Source: Siphonodentalium dalli
Lineage: Eukaryota > Mollusca > Scaphopoda > Gadilida > Siphonodentaliidae
Assembly: GCA_032622095.1 (NCBI GenBank)
Contig: CP136066.1
Span: 55,644,609 to 55,708,608 of the forward strand
Length of the DNA stretch: 64,000 bases
Direction: 5' to 3'
Position numbers and translations under genes: made by a program. A model generated the notes under the pieces. It was not told the origin of the DNA. It did no database searches and worked only from the letters and a program-made list of their open reading frames with translations. Below are positions 12,141 through 22,600 of the stretch, piece after piece; within the stretch, counting starts at the first letter, position 1, and each line of letters begins with the position of its first letter.

Positions 12141-12675
12141 TACTAAAGCATCATTGATGAGTAGTTCCCAAAGGAAATGTTCAGATAATAAGTTTAACCC
12201 TTTCTATACTATAGCATCATTGGTGAGTAGTTATCCCATAGGAAATGTTCAGATAATAAGTTTAACCCGTTCTATACTAAAGCATCATTGATGAGTAGTT
12301 ATCCCACAGGAAATGTTCACATAATAAGTTTAATCCTTTCAATACTAAAGCACCATTGATGAGTAGTTATCCCATAGGAAATGTTCAAATAATAAGTTTA
12401 ACCCTTTCTATACTAAAGCACCATTGATGAGTAGTTATCCCATAGGAAATGTTCAAATAATAAGTTTAACCCTTTCAATACTAAAGCACCATTGATGAGT
12501 AGTTATCCCATAGGAAATGTTCAAATAATAAGTTTAACCCTTTCAATACTAAAGCACCATTGATGAGTAGTTATCCCATAGGAAATGTTCAAATAATAAG
12601 TTTAACCCTTTCAATACTAAAGCACCATTGATGAGTAGTTATCCCATAGGAAATGTTCAGATAATAAGTTTAACA
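12141..12675. repeat. ~67-bp satellite array built from a MITE end
   Basis: Eight head-to-tail units of 66-68 bp. Each has CACCATTGATGAGTAGTTAT, CCCATAGGAAATGTTCAAAT and AATAAGTTTAACCCTTTC. Each unit contains a TTAACCC junction. The same unit, inverted, makes the array at 34251-34870, and single copies form one end of the TTAA MITEs (for example 34009-34250). After the last unit the sequence runs into the other half of that MITE (12690-12810). Confidence 0.85.
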
Positions 12676-13139
12676 AATATATAGGGCTCATTCTGCACTT
12701 TTATTAATCTGTCGTTTGCTTTTATCACCTTATCATCCCTCCCTCCAAAGCAATAATAGATCATTCCGATGTACACTTTTTAACTGACTGGGAGAATCCA
12801 TTTAGTAGATAGATAGATAAATATTTTATTTTATAAATACCGGTACCTGATAAATACAATGATAGAGATTATAACAATTCAAATTATCACAATGTCATGC
12901 TAAAGCGATCCATATTAAATAAATTGTGGTAAAAAGAAAAACATTGTAATTGACTTTAAATTTTGATTGGATGCATATCACTTGAACCCAGACACGATCC
13001 CACCCCCTTACTAAGACTATTAAAGAGGTGGTTTAGCTTGGCAAGCTCACGCTGACCACAGATGTTTCCAGTAGATTCAACAAAGGGGTGACAAGATGCT
13101 ATCCAGGTACAAGGGCAGACAGATTCACATAGGAAAGGG
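12676..13139. other. MITE remnant and spacer
   Basis: 12690-12810 matches the interior and far end of the TTAA MITE family (TATCACCTTATCATCCCTCC, GGGAGAATCCATTTAGTA). The remainder is AT-rich spacer with a TAGATAGATAGAT run. No gene is seen. Confidence 0.5.
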
Positions 13140-13516
13140 TTAAACCTTTACCCAACAGAACGGCCCTGTGCCAATGCATTCTCTTATATATGCGAGTCGA
13201 CCATAGGTCGCCTCGCATATATAAGAGAATGCATTGGCTTAACACATATTAATATTGTTAACAAATGTAAGAAAAAATTATAATTTTTTGTTTAGGCCAA
13301 TGCATTCTCTTATATATGCGAGGCGACCTATGGTCGACTCGCATATATAAGAGAATGCATTGGCACAGGGCTAACTGTAACTATCACAATGTGGTCAAGG
13401 AGCCGGTTCCAATGATATCCATATTTGTATGGTTCTATTGAGACAGACCGAAGATATTTTAGGCTGTTGAAGCTTTATTTGGCCGGTTTTGGCCGGTTTG
13501 TTGGGTAAAGGGTTAA
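13140..13516 (+). mobile_element. TTAA-flanked MITE with paired hairpins
   Basis: Bounded by TTAA with CCTTTACCCAAC at the left and GTTGGGTAAAGGG at the right. TTAA targets plus CCCTTT-type ends are piggyBac-like. Inside are two ~70-bp hairpins (about 13170-13240 and 13295-13365) in opposite orientation around an AT-rich spacer, then a unique tail with GGCCGGTTTTGGCCGGTTTG. It is one arm of a large palindrome with 13588-13987; a third copy is at 35676-36065. Confidence 0.8.
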
Positions 13517-13587
13517 ACTCTACCGGAAACCATGGCTATGGGGTCCCTGGCTGACAACATTAGATCACTCAGGCAACGAGGTGGCTT

Positions 13588-13987
13588 TTAAAACCCTTTA
13601 CCCAACAAACCGGCCAAAACCGGCCAAATAAAGCTTCAACAGCCTAAAATATCTTCGGTCTGTCTCAATAGAACCATACAAATATGGATATCATTGAAAC
13701 CGGCTCCTTGACCACATTGTGATAGTTACAGTTAGCCCTGTGCCAATGCATTCTCTTATATATGCGAGTCGACCATAGGTCGCCTCGCATATATAAGAGA
13801 ATGCATTGGCCTAAAAAAAATCTTTTTTTAACACTTTTTACCATTTTTCTTACATTCTTTAACAATTTTATAATTTTTAATGTGTTAAGCCAATGCATTC
13901 TCTTATATATGCGAGGCGACCTATGGTCGACTCGCATATATAAGAGAATGCATTGGCACAGGGCCCTTCTGTTGGGTAAAGGGTTAA
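13588..13987 (-). mobile_element. TTAA-flanked MITE, inverted partner
   Basis: The reverse complement of the element at 13140-13516: CCCTTTACCCAACAAACCGG at the left, the two hairpins, and TTCTGTTGGGTAAAGGGTTAA at the right. The hairpins lie at about 13740-13810 and 13890-13960. The pair is separated by about 71 bases of different sequence. Confidence 0.8.
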
Positions 13988-14735
13988 ATCAAGACTTTAT
14001 AGAGCTAACAATATAATAATAACAGGTCACCAACCACACGTCACCCGAAACTAGGTGCTTTTAAATTGAGGCTTTACAGAACTAACAAAATAATAATAAT
14101 AGGTCACCGACCAGACGTCACCCGAAAAGAGGTGGCTTTTACATTGAGGCTTCAGAGAGCTAACAAAATAGTAATAAAACTTGCTGACCACACGTTCCCA
14201 GAAACAAGATGGATGTTTTTAGGAAGTTGGCTTTTGCGGAACCAAAAAAATCAAGCTTTGGTAAATATCATTCAAAATATGAAAATTAGAATGGTAAAAA
14301 ATGAGGAATACCTTGTCCATATACATGTTGCATATCGGCAGTATATCAGTAACAATATCCTAAAATTTAAATTCTCTACATCAGAAACTGTGGGAGGAGT
14401 TAATTACACAACGAAGGTACCCATAATGTATGACGGGACACACAAATGGAAGGATTATACCAGTCGACCGCAAAAATGAATTTTCAGACACAATCAAAAT
14501 GTTCAAAATAGTAAACTTTTAAAAAGGGGCCACATTTTAGGATACCAAAGATGACTGTTTCTACACTTTGCATGGCTGTATTCAATGAATCAATAAAAGT
14601 TCAAAAAGAGCTGGGATTTCACCCAGTGCATACCCTCATCCTTACCAATTTTCATCGAGATCCGATAACCTATGCATGCATTTCTTTAGGAAGATTATTT
14701 TTTTCTATTTTAGTTTAGTTTCTCTATATCTCCAA
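13988..14735. repeat. Dispersed non-coding repeat
   Basis: Two short duplicated segments (AGGTCACCAACCACACGTCA near 14025 and AGGTCACCGACCAGACGTCA near 14101) lead into a block with CATATACATGTTGCATATCGGCAGTATATCAGTAACAATATCCTAAA and GTGGGAGGAGTTAATTACAC. A diverged version of that block is at 20800-21040. The 137-codon frame at 14066-14479 runs through this repeat and is not supported as a gene. Confidence 0.5.
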
Positions 14736-14940
14736 ATTGGCAGATGGCACAATGGATAATCGAGGTGCCAAATGGGTGCACATCACCATCTTCACCATCT
14801 GGGAACTTAAATCTTTGTCTAGGTCTCCCATAGCATATGAGGCCATGCAGAATGAGGTCCCCAGGGGATGAATTTGGTGACACTAGCCTGCTGTGCTCTG
14901 GGGACCTCATTCTGCAAATATTGTCCAGCACCATATTTTG
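14736..14940. repeat. Foldback repeat family (GAGGTCCCCAGAGGG type)
   Basis: Contains CAGAATGAGGTCCCCAGGGG and its inverse GGGGACCTCATTCTGCAAAT about 60 bp apart. Longer relatives occur at 17275, 21290, 29270, 31385, 48935 and 58530. Confidence 0.65.
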
Positions 14941-15009
14941 AAAGTCGATAATTTACCATGTCTGGATTCATAGATTCAATCTGATCAATTTCTAGGATAG
15001 AAAACATAG

Positions 15010-15182
15010 AGTAATGCTCTAAATAATCAACTCCTTAACCACATCAGAATTATGGGTAATTTTTCAGGATTTAGTCGGAAATATGGCTTGTTGCCATTCA
15101 TAATCATAATTCCGACTCAATCCTGAAAAATTACCCATAAATCTACAATGGTTAAGGTGTCAATTATTTAGGACATTACTGT
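15010..15182. mobile_element. Mariner-type hairpin MITE
   Basis: A near palindrome from TAGAGTAATGCTCT to CATTACTGTA, with arms including TAATTTTTCAGGATTTAGTC and TCCTGAAAAATTACCCATAA. TA at both ends and CAGTAATG-type termini fit a Tc1/mariner MITE. Relatives are at 18930-19079 and 19981-20197. It lies just downstream of the ZC3H14 stop codon and may fall in its 3' UTR. Confidence 0.75.
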
Positions 15183-15257
15183 ACAATCAGTAGTTTTATA
15201 GTGTCAAATAGGATTGAGAATATAAGGCTAAAATACGGCAGAAATATAAATAGCTAC

Positions 15258-15359
15258 TCACTTGAATGAAGTCCATGTAAGCTTGTCCTTCGTTGGCATA
15301 CCAGGATGATAAAATGTACACGAGAACTTGTTCATGCAGGCAGCACCATAGCGACAAGG
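15258..15359 (-). CDS. ZC3H14: ZC3H14 last exon: CCCH finger 5 and stop
   Basis: The acceptor TTTTTTCCAG precedes PCRYGAACMNKFSCTFYH (C-x5-C-x5-C-x3-H), then PGMPTKDKLTWTSFK and TGA. Human ZC3H14 likewise ends a few residues after the K/TW in this position, so the stop is plausible. The stop overlaps a potential donor (AA|GTGAGT), so an alternative isoform reading on cannot be excluded. Confidence 0.9.
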   Translation of the reverse strand, partial: PCRYGAACMNKFSCTFYHPGMPTKDKLTWTSFK

Positions 15360-18300
15360 CTGGAAAAAATTAAATTTGATTACATAATGAGCTGACAGAA
15401 AATAGGCCAATGCTGTTAAGCTAAACATCCTTTTGTAATCATAAAAACAAATGTTTTTTCCGGACCAAAGTCGTTTGTTGAACTTATTATCTAAACATTT
15501 CCCTCAATAAATAGTGCGCCTTCTGCACTTTTATCTGTAGTCTGCATTTATCACCTTAACATTCCTCCAGGTGAATAATAGTCTCCACAAATGATTAGTC
15601 ATCTTAGATTTATAACAAAACATAGGAACATAACGTTTGATGACTAGATACTCGCTGATGAGTATCGGGAACATAACGTTGATGACTGTATACTCGTTGA
15701 TGAGTAGTTAACTTGGAAATATTTAGATAAAATTTACCAAATTTATCTCAAAATTCCCTGTTAAAGGCATGGATGGCCTTATAATTTAGAAACTACAGTT
15801 ACAAAATTATGAAAATTTACTTCTAATAGAAAGTATAATTATAGTATAAATGCGATATTATCCACAAAACACACTTTGTGTAAGCCAAGCGTTTGTTTAT
15901 GTACAACATGTAAAGAGTGCGCGATAAACACCATGCCAATTTTTTTAACATTTTTTTTATTATTCATATAAGAAGTCTTGTCTATAATGTAATAATCTTT
16001 CTCTTTATGGTGGTTTTAACGGATGTGACTAATTTAACAGCAATACTTACCACGAAGGCCAAGCGTGCATTTAATGAATGAATAATGAATGCTATTGTAG
16101 CGTCGCGTTGTAAATATAGAAAGCCGATGACTTCTCTGCTCGAGAGGTCTAGATCTCTTGGTCACGGTCGTTAGACGCTTTGTGTGACCGGCTTGGGATT
16201 TCGGGTGCTGCCAACTTCGGTGCGACTCCCGCACCTCTCTCTCTCGTTCTGTTACACTGGGGGCTTGTCCGCTCCTCGGAGTCTGTGTCATGATGCGACC
16301 GCTCTGGGGGAGGACTCGGGTGAAATTCGGTAAATCTCAAAAAGAACGGGAGAGTAGTGTAGCGGTCGCGTTGTAAATATAGAAGGCCGATGACTTCACT
16401 GCTCGAGAGGTCTAGATCTCTTGGTCACGGTCGTTAAGACGCTTTGTGTGATCACCGAAGTTAAGCAACGTCGAGCCTGGTTAGTACCTGGATGGGTGAC
16501 CGGCTTGGGATTTCGGGTGCTGCCAACTTTCGGTGCGACTCCCGCACTTCTCTCTCTCGTTCTGTTACACTATGTTTTCTACATATATGTGTCCTTATTT
16601 GGTACAACTGCATTTTGGTCATAGTTAGAAGATAAATTAGGCTTGTTCATTAGACTTGGAGTTATCAGACAACAACAAAATAAAAATAAAAAAGTAACAA
16701 GGGCATGGTGAGAATCATTGGACAATCCCCGATTCAAGCAGTTTGTAATTTGGACCAATTCAGCCAAACACCACGTTCGGTGGTTATCAACCAACCCTAA
16801 CAGTTATCAATAGGAACAATGTCTGAACAAGGTCTGTAACTCTAGCATGAATGGGCGGTCAGAACTGAAGATCTAACTTAACATGAACTTTATGGTTTAA
16901 ACCATAAAACCAAATTTCATTGGATGCAGTCAAACTCAAGTTATCATCCAGAAACGAAAATGGAACCCAAATGGACAGACCAAAAACATAATAAGACCCG
17001 CTTTTTAAAACTGGCGTATAAAAAATTGCCCTTGAAACAAAACATTTAACAGAATAGTTCACACTCACCTTAGGGTGTTGGAATGGACACTGCATGTTTC
17101 GACAGTTCGGGAAGAATTTACATTTGTTGCTGCTAGCTGAAGGATTAGCAGGTTTTGGATGGGGAACTGAAATGATAAAACACACCAATCAATGCCTAAT
17201 GACTTGAAATTACATGTTATTACAGTATATTATATGAAGCTTAAGATTGGAAAATACAATGGGCAAAGCCTTGAAATAGTGCGTCTGACATTTGCAGATA
17301 GCGGACTATCATCACCAAATTCACCCTCTGAGGACCTCATTTTTTAGTTACTTTTTTTTAAGTTACTTTTTCCCTTCTGTTCAGTTTCTATATCCCATAA
17401 TTTGCAGCAGATAAAATGGATAATCGAGGTGACCAATGGAAGAACATCACCAACTTCAACTGGGGAACTTCAATCTTGTTCCTAGGTCCCCCATAGCAGT
17501 TGAGGCCTAAAGCAGAATGAGCTCCCCAGAGGGTGATTTTGGTGATGCTACCCTGCTGTGTGGGGAAAGCATCACTAAAGTCACCCTCTGGGAAGCTCAT
17601 TCTGCAAATGTCAGACACACTATGAGCAATGCAATGGGCACTGAATAGCTCTACAGTAAGCGAAGGCCCACCTTAACCCTTCCATGATGGGATCTTCATC
17701 AATTTTTGAGAAAACCCTGTGCCAATGTATTCTCTTATGTATGTGGTCTCCCGTAGAGAGCCACACAAATATAAAAGAATGTATTGGCCTAACAAATTAC
17801 CTTGACCTTGTAAATGCGAGGCTCCCTATGGGAGACTCGCATATATAAGAGGATATTTAATGCTGCACCAGCACAGCTCCCCATCATGGAAGGGTTAAAG
17901 TCACCACGTACAGATGGACTTGTGACTGAAGATGGAAATAGATCCTGACTATACCTTGTTGAACGATCTGTTTCCTGGCTTGTTTAGCTTGATGTGTGTA
18001 TGGACAGCCTGGTCGTGTACAGTTAGGATCATATATACATTCTGGATGAATGTACATGCAGTTATCACCATAGTTACAGTTCGGAAATATCCTGGAAAAA
18101 AACAATATAGGTTCATTATTTAACTGCATAAGGCATCAATTGATACTAAGGCCATATACAGTCACACCTCGGTAACTCGAAAACCCCACTAAGTCAGAGT
18201 CATTGCCTGGACCCGGCTGTGCTTGTGTGCAAAGTCAATCAAATAAACATTGGTGTCGAAGGTGTTGAAATTCCTGCTAAAGTCGAAATAAAATTTGGCC

Positions 18301-19650
18301 GCACCAGCCAACTTATAACACTAATTACTGTGGTTAAGTTGAAAAACCATCGGTGAAGCATCATCATGTGATTATAACTAGGTGTGCTTCCATTCAATTG
18401 CCGTAAAATGCTGTGTGGTGTGATTTGAAGTTTCCTGGAGACTTTTTTTTTAAAGCAGTGTTTATTTAACGTATTAACGGGGTTCATGGTTGGGTAAATT
18501 TCCACCCTGTGAGGATTAGTGTTGACATGGTGGCATACAGGATGAATATTATAGAGAATAATTTCATTCAGTCATGTCATCCCAAAAAAAAAAAAATCGA
18601 TGTTCCAATCATAGAAATGCGCAAGCCATCTAACCAGACATGTTTACTTTCCCGATTTCAGCGGAAGTCTCACGATTTTGAGTCATTTCTCCTGTGCTCA
18701 CGATCGGGAAACGAAATCTCCCGATTCAATAGATAAAACCCAAATTAGCCGACGGCTGTAGCAAGCGATAAGCCATGCACACTAAAGTGTTACAAATCAT
18801 TTAGGAATCATGTCGCCTATGAGTCAAACAGCGACACAATGTTGACACAAAAGTGACTCTCTTTTGTTTAACACCGCTGAGTAACTAAATGGCTACTCCC
18901 TATGGGAGACTCGCATATATGCACTGACTTACAGTAATGCCCTAAGTAATCGACTCCTTAACCACAGCAGAATTATGGGTAACTTTTCAGGATTTAGTCG
19001 GAAATATGGCTTGTTGCCATTCATCGTTACCCATAATTCTGCTGCGGTTAAGGAGTCGATTACTTAGGGCATTACTGTACAAGGTCAAGGTAAATATTGT
19101 TAGGCCAATGCATTCTCTCATATATGCGAGGCTCCCTGTGGGACAGGATATATGTATCATATCGTTGATCATGTATAGTGATTCATATCATATCATGAAC
19201 ATGTGTATCGTTACAATCCTAATATATGTGAGTCTCCCTTAGGGAGCCTCGCATATATAAGAGAATACACTCGCTTACAAGGTCAAGATAAATATTGTTA
19301 GGCCAATGTATTCTCTTATATATGCGAGGCTCCCTATGGGAGACTCGCATCTATGAGAGAATGCATTGGCACAGGGTTGTCGCAAAATTTCAGGAAGCTC
19401 CAGTCATGGTAAGGTTAAGGAGATACTTACTTGCAGGGTACTGTTGGATGATGGAACTGACACGAATTGCCATTAGAACATGCAGGCCAGAACTTACACC
19501 TCTCGGGCATGGCAGGCTGACTGTGACTCACGCTCGAATAACTCGACGATTTCACTCTCGTTACTTTAGCTGTGTATTCTTTATCATCATCTGGGAACAA
19601 ATAAGAAGGCATAATTTTAAAATAAAAATAGTTCCTGTGTCAAACCTTTC

Positions 19651-19681
<31 letters not shown>

Positions 19682-22600
19682 AAATACATTTCAATACTGA
19701 ATGGATTCTCAAAATCAGTTATAAAAGAATACATGAAAACGTTTTTTCTGCCTGTTGTCTGCTTTTATTGCCTCAACACCACTCTAAATACATAATACTG
19801 TTCCAGTGTATACTTTTATAACTGAATGGGAGAATCCTTCCAGTATAGAAATGGATAACACTTTGAATCCCGGAATATATATGTAAAACATCCCTTTCCC
19901 TGGGTTGTAGGACAAAATTGGGAGGTTACAAATAATATCTAAACCACTTTACAATAGAATAAAACACATATAATTCAATGTACAGTAATGCTCTAATTAA
20001 TCGACCTCTTAACCAAAGCAGAATTATGGGTAACTTTTCAGGATTTAGTCCGAAATATGGCTTGTTGCCATTCATCGGAAAGCTCTCACCGAGAGCTTTC
20101 CAATGAATGGCAACAAGCCATATTTCCGACTAAATCCTGAAAAGTTACCCATAATTCTGCTTTGGTTAAGAGGTCGATTAATTAGAGCATTACTGTATAT
20201 ATCAATTAGGATGCCCTGAATTATAAAACACTAAGATTTATCGGATAACAAGTTTAAGTAAAGTGTTTGAACTTATTATTTGAACATTTCCCGCCAATAA
20301 ATAGGAATCCCTCTGCTCTTTTGTTGTCTGTTATCTGCATTAATTACCTGAACACCCCTCTAAATGAAAAATAAACTGTTCCAATGTATACTTTTATGAT
20401 TGAATGGGAGAATCCATTCAGTGGAAAAAGGGTTAAAATACTAACCCTCTGACTCTGACTCTATATTAATGTTGATCGATACAGGCTTTATTCTTGGAAG
20501 ATTAATTTTCTTCTTGATGGGTGACTGTGGACGGGGCTCCTCCGGTGACAAAGATGAAGGAGGGACAGCCGGAGCACCAGGACCTGTCAGTACTCTAAGC
20601 ACCTGCTGGCGACCAGACTCCTCCCTATTTTCAGCGAGCCGTTTCTCGTTAACTCCATCCAGGGTAACAAAGAATTTCGGTCTCGATGGATCAACTGCTC
20701 CACTGTGAAGAAGAAATACGTGGCAAGGTGACATTTTATAATTTACAATGTCATGTTTATATATAGTAATAATAAAAGGTCAGCTGACCATAGTGTCCCC
20801 CGAAAACGTGGCAAGTCGATGCCGCTTTGTTAAAGAAATAAAAAAAAATGTTGAAATTTTCTATATACATATTGCATATCTTCAATATATGGGCAACAAT
20901 ATTCTGAAGTTTCAAATCTCTGGGATGAAATCTGTAGGAGGAGATGATTACACCATGAAGGTACTCAAAAGTGTGACAGACGAACGGATGAACGGACGGC
21001 GGATGGAGCCCGTTTCTATAGTCCCCCAAAAATAAATTTTTCCGGGGACAATAATAATCAATGCATTTATATAGCACATTCCATGGTAAATTAGTTTCAG
21101 TGTGTTTTACGTGATTATTACCCCAGTCATATAACACTGATTACCCATCATCGCATAGGAGGAAGCAATCCGAGCACCTAATAAGCACATCAGGATTAGC
21201 ATACTGACAATATTCATCAACTCCTGACCAGGCACTTGTTTTACAGGCCTCAGCAACAACTGTAGTATGAGCTGCTTTGACATTTTACGATCAATGGCAG
21301 GGAGGTCCCCAGAGGGTGAATATAGTGACGCTATCCCTTACATTGGGCTAGCATCACCAAATTCACCCTCTGGGGAACTCTCTTCTTAGGCCTCATCTTC
21401 TGAGAAGTATCTAAATTAACACACTAGTAGTTTTTAGTTACTTTTTCCCTTCTGTTCAGTTTCTATATGCCCTAATTTGCAGAAGATACATTGCATAATC
21501 AAGGGGACCAATGGATAAACATCACCAACTTCAACTGGAGAACTTTAATCTGATCCTAGGTATCCCATAGCAGTTGAGGCCAAAGCAGAATGAGGTCCCC
21601 AGGGGGGGAATTTGGTGACTCTAGCTTGCCGTGCGGGATAGTGTCACTAATGGGGACCTCATTCTGCAAATGTCAGACACACAATTTCAAGGCTAGCGTA
21701 TATTTATAGTCGATATTCATAGTTTATTCAATAAAGTCACATTATTAGTATTAAAGTGATGTGAAACACTTCGCTGAGGTGTTTCGAACGGAATCACAAA
21801 TAATCATGCCAAAATAAGGTATTTTCATTTGATATAAAAAAAGCGTCATTGTTATAAACTAATTACATGCCGTGACTATTATTGGAGCAATCATTGCCGC
21901 AATGTTTATGCCCAATAATGCGTCCCGATTAAAGTAGTAAATATTTACATTTGTGCATAGTTCTATAGCTGCATTCTCTTAAATGGCGCAGTCGATGTGG
22001 TTGGAATTATCAACAATCTTAGTTGATTGCTACATTCTTCCAATGGGGACAGTGTTTGGATGCCAACTGACTGGTTTTATTCAATGAAATAAGTCCACAA
22101 TATGTCTTTAACCCTTTCAGTGCCAGGTCCGATTTTTGTATCAACCCGTATACCCTGTGCCAATGCATTCTCTTATATATGCGAGTCGAGCCTCGGATAT
22201 ATAAGAGAATGCATTGGCCTAACAATTTTTCATCATTTGTTATCATTTTTTACAATTTTAATAATTTGTTCTTATATTCTTTAACAGACTTATTTTTAGA
22301 GCTGAAACGGTTGACCCATTCTTCTAACCGGTTAATCATCGGGGTTAGCCGGATTTCAACCGGTTAACCGCTAATTTCTAGCAGACTTCTCTCACACTAA
22401 TTATGTTGACATTATGCCATGCTCCAGGGACAAACCTAGGTGAGAAATAGTAGCTGAAATAAAGACCTTATTCACGGCATTTAACGATATTCAAAAACTC
22501 GCATTCACTGTTCTTTTGCTGGCTCTCGTGATGGGGAATGAGCAAGTGAAATTTGGGAATGGCAGGGGGGATCGCTTATTTGCCGTGATCAGCATATATT

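Noticed and set aside
11843-12291. ORFs running through the N gap
   Set aside because: They contain the gap and repeat sequence; no evidence of coding.
12141-12675. CRISPR-like array
   Set aside because: Whole units are repeated without unique spacers, and the genome is eukaryotic. It is a satellite.
13665-14016. Recurring ORFs with the peptide MRVDHRSPRIYKRMHW (also 22179, 29851, 35554, 35726, 39673, 50313)
   Set aside because: They are translations of the hairpin module. Both strands give them and they end at the MITE edges, so they are not genes.
14066-14479. 137-codon plus-strand ORF
   Set aside because: It lies on a dispersed repeat whose relative at 20800-21040 does not keep the frame; no motif.
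16450-16522. Functional 5S rRNA gene
   Set aside because: The 5' half of 5S is absent and the neighbouring copy has lost the 5S part, so it is a derived repeat.
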